Positions 33,967-41,821 are shown, numbered from the stretch's first letter. The stretch is DNA of 64,000 bases from SZUA-35 sp037969565 (GCA_037969565.1 JBBKXQ010000008.1:14868-78867), one strand, 5' to 3'. Notes: generated by a model from the letters alone, not told the origin. Program-made: numbers and translations.

Positions 33967-34973
33967 CCGATCTCACGACCAAGTACCTGGGGCTGACGCT
34001 GCCTCATCCCATCGTTGCATCGGCCTCTCCGCTCACCGGCTCGCTGCCATCGCTGCTGGCGCTCGAGGCGGCCGGGGCCGCAGCCGTTGTGCTGCCGTCG
34101 CTCTTCGAGGAGCAGGTGGAACATGACGCGCTGGCCCTCCACCATTCGTTGGGATACGGGAACGAGTCCAATCCCGAGGCGCAGGAGGGTTATTTCCCCG
34201 AACTCGATTCCTACAACTCCGGCGCCGATGACTACGTGGCGCTTCTGGCCCAGGCGAAGGCCGAGCTTCGAATCCCGGTGATTGCGAGTTTGAACGGCGT
34301 GTCCGACGGTGGCTGGACCACCTACGCGACGGTTCTCGAAGGTGCCGGCGCCGATGCGTTGGAGCTGAACATCTATCACATCGCCACTGATCCTGATCGC
34401 ACCAGCCTGCAGGTCGAAGATGGCTACCTGCAGCTGGTGGAATCGGTGCGGTCGGTCATCGATATCCCGCTGGCGGTGAAGATCGGACCGACGTTCAGTT
34501 CCCCCGCGAACATGGCGCAACGGCTGGCCGGCGTCGGTGCCGACGGCCTCGTCCTGTTCAACCGCTTCTACCAACCCGACATCGATCTCGAGACGCTCGC
34601 CGTCGGGCCGGACCTCGTCCTCAGCTCGTCGTCGGAGATGCGGTTCGTCCTGCGCTGGATCGCCATCATGCGAGGAAGGGTTGCCGCCGATCTTGCCGCA
34701 ACCAGCGGCGTTCACCATGCTGACGATGTGGTGAAGCTCATCCTGGCCGGCGCCGACGTGACGATGATGACGTCGGCCCTGCTACAAAACGGGATCGGCC
34801 ATCTCGATACGGTTCTGAGCGGGGTGCGCAGCTGGTTCGAGGACCGCAGCTACGCCTCACTCGACCAGGCTCGAGGAAGTGTGAGCCTCGAGTCGGTTCC
34901 CGATCCCTCGGCCTTCGAGCGGGCCAACTACATGAAAACGCTCACCTCGTACGTCCCCAGCCCTGCCTCGTGA
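33963..34973 (+). CDS. Dihydroorotate dehydrogenase-like flavoprotein
   Basis: The protein has 336 residues from the ATG at 33963, overlapping the PFOR stop by 4 bp. It has the DHOD barrel pattern: TTKYLGLTLPHPIVASASPLTGS, IASLNGVSDGGWTTYA, ALELNIYHIATDP, PLAVKIGPTFSS and GADGLVLFNRFY. Proteins of this type are commonly found next to pyruvate:ferredoxin oxidoreductase and are not the pyrimidine-pathway enzyme. The reaction is unknown. The stop codon lies in the loop of a 12-bp perfect hairpin, probably the operon terminator. Confidence 0.88.
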   Translation: MTDLTTKYLGLTLPHPIVASASPLTGSLPSLLALEAAGAAAVVLPSLFEEQVEHDALALHHSLGYGNESNPEAQEGYFPELDSYNSGADDYVALLAQAKAELRIPVIASLNGVSDGGWTTYATVLEGAGADALELNIYHIATDPDRTSLQVEDGYLQLVESVRSVIDIPLAVKIGPTFSSPANMAQRLAGVGADGLVLFNRFYQPDIDLETLAVGPDLVLSSSSEMRFVLRWIAIMRGRVAADLAATSGVHHADDVVKLILAGADVTMMTSALLQNGIGHLDTVLSGVRSWFEDRSYASLDQARGSVSLESVPDPSAFERANYMKTLTSYVPSPAS

Positions 34974-34990
34974 ACCCTCGAGGCAGGGCT
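34959..34990 (+). terminator. Perfect 12-bp hairpin across the DHOD-like stop codon
   Basis: agccctgcctcg (34959-34970) pairs with cgaggcagggct (34979-34990) over an 8-base loop that contains the TGA stop. A third copy of the arm (gaggcagggct) follows at about 34993-35003. There is no T-tract, but the position at the operon end suggests a terminator or mRNA-stabilising structure. Confidence 0.6.
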
Positions 34991-35020
34991 GGGAGGCAGG
35001 GCTGGTGATAGGTCTGGTGA

Positions 35021-35434
35021 TCAGGTCCCGGGGACCTTGCGTCCGGTGACCTTGGTGGGAACGATTCTGATGTAGCGATGTTTGATCCCGTCGGCCCAGG
35101 GCTCTACTCGGAGCTCGTCGGCCTCCAGAAGGTCTTCGAGACGTTCGATCTCGCCGGCGGTCCCGTGAACGACCACACTCCAGCCGGTCTTCCTCATGTC
35201 GTCGAGTGCATCGACTTCGAACGCCACACCGTCGCCCAACGTGGCGGCGGCCAGCTTCAAGCCAGGGGCGGTGAGCACCACAATCGTCTCGTTGTCGATG
35301 CGGTAGTTCACGGGAAAGATGTCGGGTTTGTTCTTGACGGACACGGCGAGACGTCCGACCGTTCTCGCCGCGAGTAGCCGCCAACATTCGTCCTCGGTCA
35401 GCTCCTCCAGGCCGGTGTTCAGTTGCTTGCTCAT
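35021..35434 (-). CDS. PNPOx-fold flavin/F420-binding protein
   Basis: The protein has 137 residues: LTEDECWRLLAARTVGRLAVSVKNKPDIFPVNY, then TIVVLTAPGLKLAAATLGDGVAFEVDALDD, GWSVVVHGTAGEIE and RIVPTKVTGRKV. It has the same split-barrel family and order as the protein encoded at 29803-30249, but the two differ enough to be separate paralogues. It is the last gene of a minus-strand series with the DsrE, DsrC and sulfide:quinone-reductase-like genes (28-bp gap to DsrE). A good ribosome binding site (cgaaaggaacgg-type) precedes the ATG. Confidence 0.85.
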   Translation of the reverse strand: MSKQLNTGLEELTEDECWRLLAARTVGRLAVSVKNKPDIFPVNYRIDNETIVVLTAPGLKLAAATLGDGVAFEVDALDDMRKTGWSVVVHGTAGEIERLEDLLEADELRVEPWADGIKHRYIRIVPTKVTGRKVPGT

Positions 35435-35461
35435 GTCCGTTCCTTTCGGAGTTGATGTTGG

Positions 35462-35971
35462 TCAGGTGAAGATGATGTGGCCTCCAGCGGCCATCTCGTA
35501 GAACTCGCCGACAGTGATGATCTCGTCGAGTTCGTCGATGAGGTCATCCTTCGTGAGGTGGAAGAGATCGACTGAAGCAAGGCAGCCATAGAGCCCAGCG
35601 CCGGTATCGGAAATCATCTCGACGAACTCCGGAATCGTGGGGATGTCGAGTTCCTCGATCTGATGTTCCATGTACTTCGTCATCAACGACGAGACGCCGG
35701 GTAACCCGCCGGCCCATGTTGGGATGTGCAGCCCTGGGTTTCCCACCGTCGCCACCTTCACATGGTCCTGACGCTTCTTGTGCACAGCGTCGAGGCCGAA
35801 AAAGGTGAAGAACAGGTTGACCTCGATGCCTTCGGCTCGGGCCCCGTTGGCCATGATGAGACCGGGGTAGATCTCTTCGAGCGAACCCTTCGAAATGATG
35901 ATGGAAACCTTCTCGATGGTCTCTTTCTTTGCCGCGGTCTCTGAAGTGACCCCGGTGATGGTGTCAGTCAT
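35462..35971 (-). CDS. DsrE-family (DsrE2-like) protein
   Basis: The protein has 169 residues. It shows KVSIIISKGSLEEIYPGLIMANGARAEGIEVNLFFTFFGLDAV near the start, which is the DsrE/peroxiredoxin-like pattern. A conserved Cys lies in DTGAGLYGCLASVDLF, the position of the persulfide-carrying Cys in sulfur-trafficking DsrE proteins. The N-terminal ~20 residues are poorly conserved. It probably passes sulfane sulfur to the DsrC-like protein encoded upstream. Start at 35971 after a strong aaaggaac site. Confidence 0.85.
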   Translation of the reverse strand: MTDTITGVTSETAAKKETIEKVSIIISKGSLEEIYPGLIMANGARAEGIEVNLFFTFFGLDAVHKKRQDHVKVATVGNPGLHIPTWAGGLPGVSSLMTKYMEHQIEELDIPTIPEFVEMISDTGAGLYGCLASVDLFHLTKDDLIDELDEIITVGEFYEMAAGGHIIFT

Positions 35972-36044
35972 GTGGATGTTCCTTTCGTTCGTGTTCGTCA
36001 TTGGGTGACGGTGTTGGTGAAGTCGGTGTTGACGATCGAGTGGA

Positions 36045-36365
36045 TCAGACGCAGCCGCGAGGCTTCGGAATCCCGGCACAGCGGGCGGCGAGCTTCGCCG
36101 GACCCTTGGGGAACAACAGGTAGAGCTCTTTCACGGTGACGCCGGAACTCTTGCCGAGTTTGCGCACCGTGGGTCCGGTGCCCTTCTCGAAGTATTCCTT
36201 GCGCATGAAATCGAGGACCTGCCAGTGCTTGTCTGTGAGTGGTGTCGGTACTCCCGACTCGATGGCCAGCTCGGTGGCCATCTCTCTGGTCCATTGGTTG
36301 GGGTCGATGAAGAAGCCTTCTTCGTTGAGTTCGACCTGGGTGTTTGCAAGTGTTCGGACGGTCAT
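36045..36365 (-). CDS. TusE/DsrC/DsvC-family sulfur carrier with altered C-terminal cysteines
   Basis: The protein has 106 residues. The DsrC fold is clear: LNEEGFFIDPNQWTREMATELAIESGV, LTDKHWQVLDFMRKEYFEKGTGPTVRKL and LYLLFPKGPAKLAARC, ending IPKPRGCV. The penultimate Cys, present in all DsrC proteins, is kept. True DsrC has a second Cys 11 positions earlier (CX10C). Here that position is Ala and a Cys sits two residues closer (CX8C). Sulfite-reductase-linked trisulfide chemistry may be changed or absent. The neighbours are DsrE and a sulfide:quinone-reductase-like gene. Confidence 0.88.
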   Translation of the reverse strand: MTVRTLANTQVELNEEGFFIDPNQWTREMATELAIESGVPTPLTDKHWQVLDFMRKEYFEKGTGPTVRKLGKSSGVTVKELYLLFPKGPAKLAARCAGIPKPRGCV

Positions 36366-36435
36366 TTCGCTTTCCTTTTTGAATTTTCTGTGGATCGAGT
36401 CTTGATGGAATCGAGTGGGCGGAACTGCGGCCGGC

Positions 36436-37698
36436 TCACGCCTCGACCTTCTCGGCCGGTTGCCGCTTGCCGGCATTCGGCATGGCAGCCCCAATTCCAG
36501 GAATGTCACGTCCGGGGAGCAGGCCGTGCCAGTAGAACCACTGGAACATGAGCTTGCCGAGGTGATTGAGGCGGGATTCCTTGAGCAGCGGCAGGCCGAC
36601 CGGGCCCGGATAGTGGCCAGGCAGCGGCTCGGTTTCGTAGTTGAAGTCGATGAGTAGCGCCTTCGAGAAACCGGTTTCGATGAAGCAGTTTGCGTGGCCA
36701 TCGAACTTGGCGGGCAGTTCGTCGCCGGCCAGAAAGGCCTCGAGATTCTCGACGAGCACCTCCCCCTCGAAGTGGGTGACCGAACCGGCTTTCGACGCCG
36801 GAACGTCTGCCGCATCACCGAGAACGAAGATGTTGGGAGCGACCGTCGACTGGAGTGTGGCGTTGTCGGTTGGAATGAATCCGAGTTCGTCGCCCAAACC
36901 GGGTGATTCGTTCACGTATGCGGCGCCGCCGTGCAAAGGGATCACGACGGCGAGGTCGTAGGAAATTTCTCGTCCGTCGAAGCCGATCAGCTTGCGAGCT
37001 TCGCCGTCGACCTCGCCCGTGTTGAACTCGGTGACCAGTTTGATGTTCTTCTCATCGAGAAGGGACGCAAGCGTTGCGGAGGCAGCCGGATTCGTGAACG
37101 CACCGTCGAGCGGCGTGACGTACGTGATCGTGATGTCGTCTCTCACACCCCGTTCGGTGAAGTACCAGTCGGCCAGAAAGGCGAATTCGAGCGGGGCAAC
37201 CGGGCACTTGATCGGCATGTCGACCACGTTGATCACGAGGTGACCTCGGCGAAACATCTCGAGCTTCTCGGCCAAGGCCGTGGCCCCTGCCATGTCGTAG
37301 AACGTGAAGACCGTTTCCATCCAGCCGGGCCCGGTGAGTCCCTCGGTCTCCTCGGGCTGCAGCACGGATCCCGTTGCGATGAGGAGGGCGTCGTAGGGGT
37401 GGCTGGAACCATCATCCAAGAGCACCTCCTGCGCCTCGATGTCGACGGAGGAGATTCCGGCTTGGTGATAGTTGATGCCGGATCGCAATTGGCGGTCGCG
37501 GGGCCGCACGATCTCCTCGGGGTCGGCCAGTCCGAACGGGACGAAAAGGAGGCCGGGTTGGTAGATGTGCTGGTTGTCCTGATCGACGATGTCGATCAGG
37601 AGATCGTCATTGTCGAAGGTCTTGCGTAGTCGGTTGGCGGCCAGCGTGCCGCCGGTTCCCGCTCCCAGAATCATCAGCTTCTTCGGCCGAACGGCCAT
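36436..37698 (-). CDS. Sulfide:quinone-oxidoreductase-like FAD enzyme
   Basis: The protein has 420 residues from the ATG at 37698. It has FAD-binding LMILGAGTGGTLAANRLRK at residues ~8-26, the second Rossmann element DALLIATGS, and the C-terminal FVLGDAADVPASKAGSVTHFEGEV. Cys165 in MPIKCPVAPLEF matches a conserved sulfide:quinone reductase redox Cys. The equivalent of the earlier Cys (near residue 128) is not seen, so it may use a different mechanism. It probably oxidises sulfide and delivers electrons to the quinone pool. It leads a cassette with DsrC and DsrE. A DosR-like element is about 100 bp upstream at 37801. Confidence 0.85.
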   Translation of the reverse strand: MAVRPKKLMILGAGTGGTLAANRLRKTFDNDDLLIDIVDQDNQHIYQPGLLFVPFGLADPEEIVRPRDRQLRSGINYHQAGISSVDIEAQEVLLDDGSSHPYDALLIATGSVLQPEETEGLTGPGWMETVFTFYDMAGATALAEKLEMFRRGHLVINVVDMPIKCPVAPLEFAFLADWYFTERGVRDDITITYVTPLDGAFTNPAASATLASLLDEKNIKLVTEFNTGEVDGEARKLIGFDGREISYDLAVVIPLHGGAAYVNESPGLGDELGFIPTDNATLQSTVAPNIFVLGDAADVPASKAGSVTHFEGEVLVENLEAFLAGDELPAKFDGHANCFIETGFSKALLIDFNYETEPLPGHYPGPVGLPLLKESRLNHLGKLMFQWFYWHGLLPGRDIPGIGAAMPNAGKRQPAEKVEA

Positions 37699-37797
37699 GA
37701 CTTGCTCCTTGGTGTCAGAGCTCCTCGAGTGGAACTCGTCGTATGGGCGGTGGCCCGTCCCTTCACCACTGACGCTACGCACCAGAGGCGTGATGGG

Positions 37798-38355
37798 CTA
37801 AGGGCTTTCGTCCCAATGCGGGGCGAGCCCAGGCGGATCGGCTGCTTGCGTTCGATTGTCTGTGCGTTGCCGAAGCTCACTCGCAATCGCTCGAGCCCAC
37901 TGCCCGATTTGGTCCCATTCCCGAAAGTCGCCGGATGGCGCTCCGACCCATTTGGCAACGAAGCGCTCGGTCCGTCCGAGGTCGTCGAGTCGGAGTCGGC
38001 CACTGAACAGCCGGTGCTCGATGGCGCCGGTTGTGGTGACGAGCTGTTCGATCACCTCGGGGTGAACCGGTTCTTCGGGTCGGGCCTCTCCGAGGGGTCC
38101 GCTGCTGAAGAGCCAGGTGGGCTTCGAAGTCAGTACGGGGGAGTGTTGGGTCACGAATGCTGAAGCCGCGGGAAGCCATTCTCCTAGATAGACGGCGCTT
38201 CCGATGACGAAACCTTGGTAGTGGCTCAGGTCGTGGATGTCCGCGGGTTGACTCACGTCGACATCGATGCCCTCACCCCGAAGCGTTGTGGCGATGGCGC
38301 GTCCGATCTCGGCGGTGCCGCCGTGTTTGCTGGCTGGGCTGACGAGAACTCGCAT
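37798..38355 (-). CDS. Flavodoxin-domain protein, HemG-like
   Basis: The protein has 185 residues. It starts MRVLVSPASKHGGTAEIGRAIATTLRGEGIDVDV, an FMN-binding flavodoxin P-loop like that of menaquinone-dependent protoporphyrinogen oxidase (HemG). GFVIGSAVYLGEWLPAASAFV and LFSSGPLG follow. The C-terminal ~40 residues are polar and variable. It is likely an FMN enzyme or electron carrier; HemG activity is unproven. It is divergent from an acetyltransferase gene, with two DosR-like palindromes between them. Confidence 0.8.
   Translation of the reverse strand: MRVLVSPASKHGGTAEIGRAIATTLRGEGIDVDVSQPADIHDLSHYQGFVIGSAVYLGEWLPAASAFVTQHSPVLTSKPTWLFSSGPLGEARPEEPVHPEVIEQLVTTTGAIEHRLFSGRLRLDDLGRTERFVAKWVGAPSGDFREWDQIGQWARAIASELRQRTDNRTQAADPPGLAPHWDESP
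37801..37814. promoter_or_regulatory. DosR-like element AGGGCTTTCGTCCC
   Basis: AGGGC-N4-GTCCC overlaps the last codons of the flavodoxin gene, 103 bp upstream of the sulfide:quinone-reductase-like start (37698, minus strand). The second half-site is perfect; the first matches at three of five bases. Confidence 0.4.
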
Positions 38356-38444
38356 TTTCGTACTCCCTTGCTGCAGCAGAACTTGTCCGGGCTCTGCCTG
38401 TGCTGGTGTTCAACCATTGTCCCCGGACGTGGGTGGGCTGTCCC

Positions 38445-38458
38445 GGGGCGAAGGTCCC
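38445..38458. promoter_or_regulatory. DosR-like palindrome GGGGCGAAGGTCCC
   Basis: GGGGC-N4-GTCCC lies 90 bp upstream of the flavodoxin start (38355) in the 231-bp region shared with the acetyltransferase gene. A second element lies 50 bp further. Confidence 0.5.
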
Positions 38459-38494
38459 AGCCGGACCAGGCTGGTTTGGGCTGACACGGATCCG

Positions 38495-38508
38495 CGGACC
38501 TCCGACCC
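38495..38508. promoter_or_regulatory. DosR-like palindrome CGGACCTCCGACCC
   Basis: CGGAC-N4-GACCC lies 79 bp upstream of the acetyltransferase GTG at 38587. It is the second of two elements in this divergent region, the same paired layout as at 26.9 and 51.7 kb. Confidence 0.45.
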
Positions 38509-38586
38509 TGTTCCAAATCTGCCCCAACTCCGAGGATGGCATCTGTTCGAACGGAGGCCCCTGACTCGAGTAGGAGGACAGCGAAC

Positions 38587-39522
38587 GTGTCGAAGGATCT
38601 TGCGACGACACAACCCGATGAAACACCGAACGAAGCACCGTCGTGTGCGTTGTGCGGGCCCCCGCTTCCTCTTGAGGGCAATCGGGTCATCCGTATCCGC
38701 CACCTCGTGTCCTCGGACGCCGCCGGTCTCAAACGCCTCTACGGTTCGCTCTCGGCCGGGGATCTCACGCTGAGATTTTTCACCGGAGCGGCGCCGGCAG
38801 ATTCGTTCTTCGAGCGATGGGCGGGTGTGGCGGAACTCGGAGGGTTCGGATTGGTGGCCGAGCTCGACGACGTCGGGGAGCACCATCTGATCGGTGACGC
38901 CGCCTATACCCCGCTCAGCGACGGAGATGTGGAGCTCGGAATAGCCGTCGACCCTGGCCATCGAGGTTGGCTGGGATCGACGCTGCTGTCCGCCCTCCTC
39001 GCCCATGCGCACGAACGAGGAGTCAGCAACGTCCAGGCCATCGTGAAAACCGACAACCTCGCGATGCGAGGACTTGCATCCAAGCGGCCGTGTGCGGTGT
39101 TCGGACACCTGGATTGGGACATCGTTCGTCTCACGATGTCGACCGACGGCTCAATACCGGGCTGGCCACCGAACAAGGTCCGGCCGCGAGTCCTCGTCGA
39201 AACGAATCGCACCCGCTGGATGGGGGAGGACCGACTGCGAGAAGCGGGCTTCGACGTGATGCTCTGTGCCGGATCAGAACACCCTGACCATCATTGTCCT
39301 GTCCAGAACGGGCTGCCCTGCCCGCTCGTGGACGGCGCCGATGCGGTTCTCGTCGACCTCGATCCCACCTCCGAGCGAACCCGTGAACTGATTGCCGGCG
39401 AGCGTGAGCTCCACCCGGCCGTCCCTCTCGTCGAGGGTTTCCGTCGCGCCGACGACGAGCTGCCCCATCGCAGAGACATTGGCCTCGTTGTCGACGAGAT
39501 TCAGCGTCTGACCGAAGGCTGA
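38587..39522 (+). CDS. GNAT acetyltransferase fused to a C-terminal domain of unknown function
   Basis: The protein has 311 residues from the GTG at 38587, chosen for a strong taggagga site 8 bases upstream. Residues ~30-185 form a GNAT domain: VIRIRHLVSSDAAGLKRLYGSLSAGDLTLRFF, ELGIAVDPGHRGWLGSTLLSALLAHA (acetyl-CoA loop) and VKTDNLAMRGLASKR. Residues ~200-311 are a separate domain with four Cys (MLCAGSEHPDHHCPVQNGLPCPLVDGADAVL-type region, plus an N-terminal CALCGPPL). It ends in a receiver-like alpha/beta pattern (PLVEGFRRADDELPH). I do not recognise this domain. It may be a redox or metal sensor controlling the acetyltransferase. Confidence 0.75.
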   Translation: MSKDLATTQPDETPNEAPSCALCGPPLPLEGNRVIRIRHLVSSDAAGLKRLYGSLSAGDLTLRFFTGAAPADSFFERWAGVAELGGFGLVAELDDVGEHHLIGDAAYTPLSDGDVELGIAVDPGHRGWLGSTLLSALLAHAHERGVSNVQAIVKTDNLAMRGLASKRPCAVFGHLDWDIVRLTMSTDGSIPGWPPNKVRPRVLVETNRTRWMGEDRLREAGFDVMLCAGSEHPDHHCPVQNGLPCPLVDGADAVLVDLDPTSERTRELIAGERELHPAVPLVEGFRRADDELPHRRDIGLVVDEIQRLTEG

Positions 39523-39722
39523 GACTTCAGAGCGCGTCGTGCTCGCTTCACCCCATTCCGGCCGCATTCCCTCGTCTGCTCGTCGAGTGTCCACACCGGT
39601 CTGCGTCGCCGGGGCGGGGAAGCCGCTTTTTCCGGATCGACCTCCTGTGGCTCGGACTCTGGCTGCCACAGCTTTTCCTGTGTTGTCCCCATGGGAGAAG
39701 CGTGACAGAACATCAGATCCAG

Positions 39723-39749
39723 TTACAGGGTCAAATGTCACCCCTGTAA
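39723..39749. promoter_or_regulatory. Nested palindrome: ttacaggg...ccctgtaa around a DosR-like core
   Basis: The perfect 8-bp inverted arms ttacaggg (39723-39730) and ccctgtaa (39742-39749) enclose a GGGTC-N4-GTCAC element (39728-39741). The structure lies about 70 bp upstream of the universal stress protein start at 39816. It may be an operator for one or two regulators. The rest of 39523-39815 holds no gene. Confidence 0.5.
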
Positions 39750-39815
39750 TTTGCTTTTTGGGATCGGTGACCTTCTGCTCTTGGTCGGTCGCCAGTTCGG
39801 GGAAACGATGCATCA

Positions 39816-40262
39816 ATGAAACGGATCATTGTTGGTGTCGACTCTTCGGATGACGCGAATCGAGCGCTGCACTGGGCACTCGACAACGCGGGCGAGGGCG
39901 ACACGATCGTCGCCGCCCATGCGTGGCAGATCTACTCGATTGGTGATCCTGCTACGCCGCCGTACGACCCAGCCGACTTCGAGGTCGACGCAAGGCGCAG
40001 ACTCGAAGAACTCGTGGCCGAGGCGGCGGGCCGCGGCGCCGTGGTTGAGATCGAGTTGGCCGTGCACCACGGCGACCCGGCCAAGACACTCGTCGAGTTG
40101 TCGAAAACTGCCGACCTCGTGGTGGTCGGGAGTCGCGGCTTCGGAGGGTTTCGTGACCTCCTGCTGGGGTCTGTCAGCACGAAGGTCGTGCAGCACTCAG
40201 TGTGTCCTGTCGTCGTCGTTCCCGGCCACGGCCGGGAGGGTCGGTCGACCCCGGGCATGTGA
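39816..40262 (+). CDS. Universal stress protein (single UspA domain)
   Basis: The protein has 148 residues, one UspA domain. It starts MKRIIVGVDSSDDANRALHWALDNA and has the ATP-binding motif G-2x-G-9x-G(S/T) in VVGSRGFGGFRDLLLGSVSTKVVQH near residues 105-129. ATP-binding Usps in mycobacteria act in growth arrest under hypoxia. A palindromic element lies ~70 bp upstream. The next gene, also a Usp, is separated by 88 bp, so it probably has its own promoter. Confidence 0.92.
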   Translation: MKRIIVGVDSSDDANRALHWALDNAGEGDTIVAAHAWQIYSIGDPATPPYDPADFEVDARRRLEELVAEAAGRGAVVEIELAVHHGDPAKTLVELSKTADLVVVGSRGFGGFRDLLLGSVSTKVVQHSVCPVVVVPGHGREGRSTPGM

Positions 40263-40274
40263 GGGTCGTCGAAT

Positions 40275-40288
40275 ATGACTTCGGCCCC
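40275..40288. promoter_or_regulatory. Weak DosR-like element ATGACTTCGGCCCC
   Basis: ATGAC-N4-GCCCC lies 63 bp upstream of the tandem universal stress gene at 40351. It matches three of five and four of five half-site bases, so it is a low-confidence candidate. Confidence 0.3.
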
Positions 40289-40350
40289 TGACTCGGATTC
40301 GGTCGACCGCATAGTTTCGACTCAGGACCAACTTCGAAAGGAAGCGACTC

Positions 40351-41253
40351 ATGACTGAATCAGAATTGGCGCAACGCCACCTGCGACTTTTCGAGGGGAA
40401 GACCCTCGATGAGATTCTCGTCCCCGTTGTCGGCACGGACCACTACGAGCGTGGGGCTGCGCTCGCCACGCGGTTTGCCCACGCCTGGAACCTTCCAATG
40501 CGGTTGGTTCATGTTCACCAGCCGGGGGAGCAGGATGCAGCTCAGCTTGCGGTCGCCGAAACGACGACCCGCAATTTGGCTGCGGCCCATCCCGAAGTCG
40601 TCGTCGAGGGGATCGAGATCGAGGGCGGAAACATCGGTCAAACGATTCGTCGAGCCACGTCCGATGGATCGTTGTTGACGCTGGCTACGAACCATGCGAC
40701 TCAGTGGGCGGGGAACACCTCGGTTGCCGAGGAGATCACCCGCGCCTCATCGGGTCCGGTGCTCATGTTCGGACCCAACTGTGACGAGGTCACGGTTGCG
40801 GGGACCGTGATCGTTGCGCTCGATGGGTCCAATCGCGCGGAGGAAGCGCTCAGGTATGGGGCCGGACTGGCGGCCGCACTTGGAGCGATGCTGTGGGTCG
40901 TTCAGGTCGTTGACGCCGCGACCGTCCGCCACGTGCAGCATCTGAAGGCCGGGGGCGAGAAGGTGTCCGAGAGCGCCTACTTGCGGTCGGTCGCCGAACG
41001 CCTGGAACACGCCGATCTGAGGGTCGGGTGGGAAATCATTCACGCCGATGATCCCGTTGTTGCGCTCACCGCGTTCGCTCGTGATCGTTCAGCCGCCCTG
41101 ATCGTCGCCGCGACCCATGGCGAGTCCGGGTTGCCGAGAACCCTGTTCGGAAGCGTCTGCATGGGTTTGGTGGAACGAGGGGCCATGCCCGTACTCGTCG
41201 TGAAGACGGCCGGCGCTGAAGCAGAACTCGATTCCGAACCATCCGAGGCCTGA
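40351..41253 (+). CDS. Universal stress protein with two UspA domains
   Basis: The protein has 300 residues. The first UspA-like half (~20-145) starts LDEILVPVVGTDHYERGAALATRFA and has a poor nucleotide motif (LATNHATQWAGNTSVAEEIT). The second half (~150-290) starts VIVALDGSNRAEEALRYGAGLA and has a good motif, ATHGESGLPRTLFGSVCMGLVERG. So only the C-terminal half is likely to bind ATP. The ATG follows a clear gaaaggaag site. A CBS-domain gene follows after 61 bp and is probably in the same unit. Confidence 0.9.
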   Translation: MTESELAQRHLRLFEGKTLDEILVPVVGTDHYERGAALATRFAHAWNLPMRLVHVHQPGEQDAAQLAVAETTTRNLAAAHPEVVVEGIEIEGGNIGQTIRRATSDGSLLTLATNHATQWAGNTSVAEEITRASSGPVLMFGPNCDEVTVAGTVIVALDGSNRAEEALRYGAGLAAALGAMLWVVQVVDAATVRHVQHLKAGGEKVSESAYLRSVAERLEHADLRVGWEIIHADDPVVALTAFARDRSAALIVAATHGESGLPRTLFGSVCMGLVERGAMPVLVVKTAGAEAELDSEPSEA

Positions 41254-41314
41254 GCACCCAACCGAGAACACAGTCGAGCAGACACCAGTAGAACAAAACC
41301 AATAGGAAGGCAAC

Positions 41315-41722
41315 GTGGCAATGATGAGGAACACCGGGCAACCAATGACCGTCGGGGATCTGATGAGCGGTGACATCGTTGCCGTCGATGGCCTCGATCC
41401 CGTAGAAGCTGTTCGTGAAATTCTTCTCGCATCCGGGCTTCATGCCCTTCCGGTGCTGGACGAAGGTGCGAGGGCGATCGGGATCGTGACACTCGCCGAT
41501 CTCTTCAATGCAGAAGATGAGCAGCAACCAGTCTCCTCGGTGATGGCGCAACCAATTGTCACCATTGACGTTCAGGCGTCATTGGCCGAGGCGGCTTCCG
41601 TGATGAAGAGCGAGTACCTCCATCATCTGATCGTGACTGAAGGACTCGAAACCATCGGGATACTCAGCACATTCGATCTGTTGACCGTTTTCGTCGAACC
41701 TGCGGCGAACCGGAACAACTGA
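41315..41722 (+). CDS. CBS-domain pair protein (Hrp1-like)
   Basis: The protein has 135 residues from GTG; an ATG lies three codons in. It contains two CBS motifs: VGDLMSGDIVAVDGLDPVEAVREIL with LHALPVLDEGARAIGIVTLADLF, and VMAQPIVTIDVQASLAEAASVM with LHHLIVTEGLETIGILSTFDLL. It is the second CBS protein of this island, similar in size to the one at 23.6 kb. It probably senses adenylates. It follows the two-domain Usp gene, and a good aggaagg site precedes the start. Confidence 0.88.
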   Translation: MAMMRNTGQPMTVGDLMSGDIVAVDGLDPVEAVREILLASGLHALPVLDEGARAIGIVTLADLFNAEDEQQPVSSVMAQPIVTIDVQASLAEAASVMKSEYLHHLIVTEGLETIGILSTFDLLTVFVEPAANRNN

Positions 41723-41821
41723 GCGAGTCTGTTGTCCGACACCGGGTCGTCTCACACCGGGTCGTCTGTGCCGTCCGCCACCTCCCGACGGCGCGAGAGC
41801 GAACGAACGAACGATGTGGTC

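Noticed and set aside
34959..35003. Possible attachment site or repeat element (three gaggcagggct arms)
   Set aside because: There is no integrase, tRNA or second distant copy; the hairpin at an operon end is better read as a terminator.
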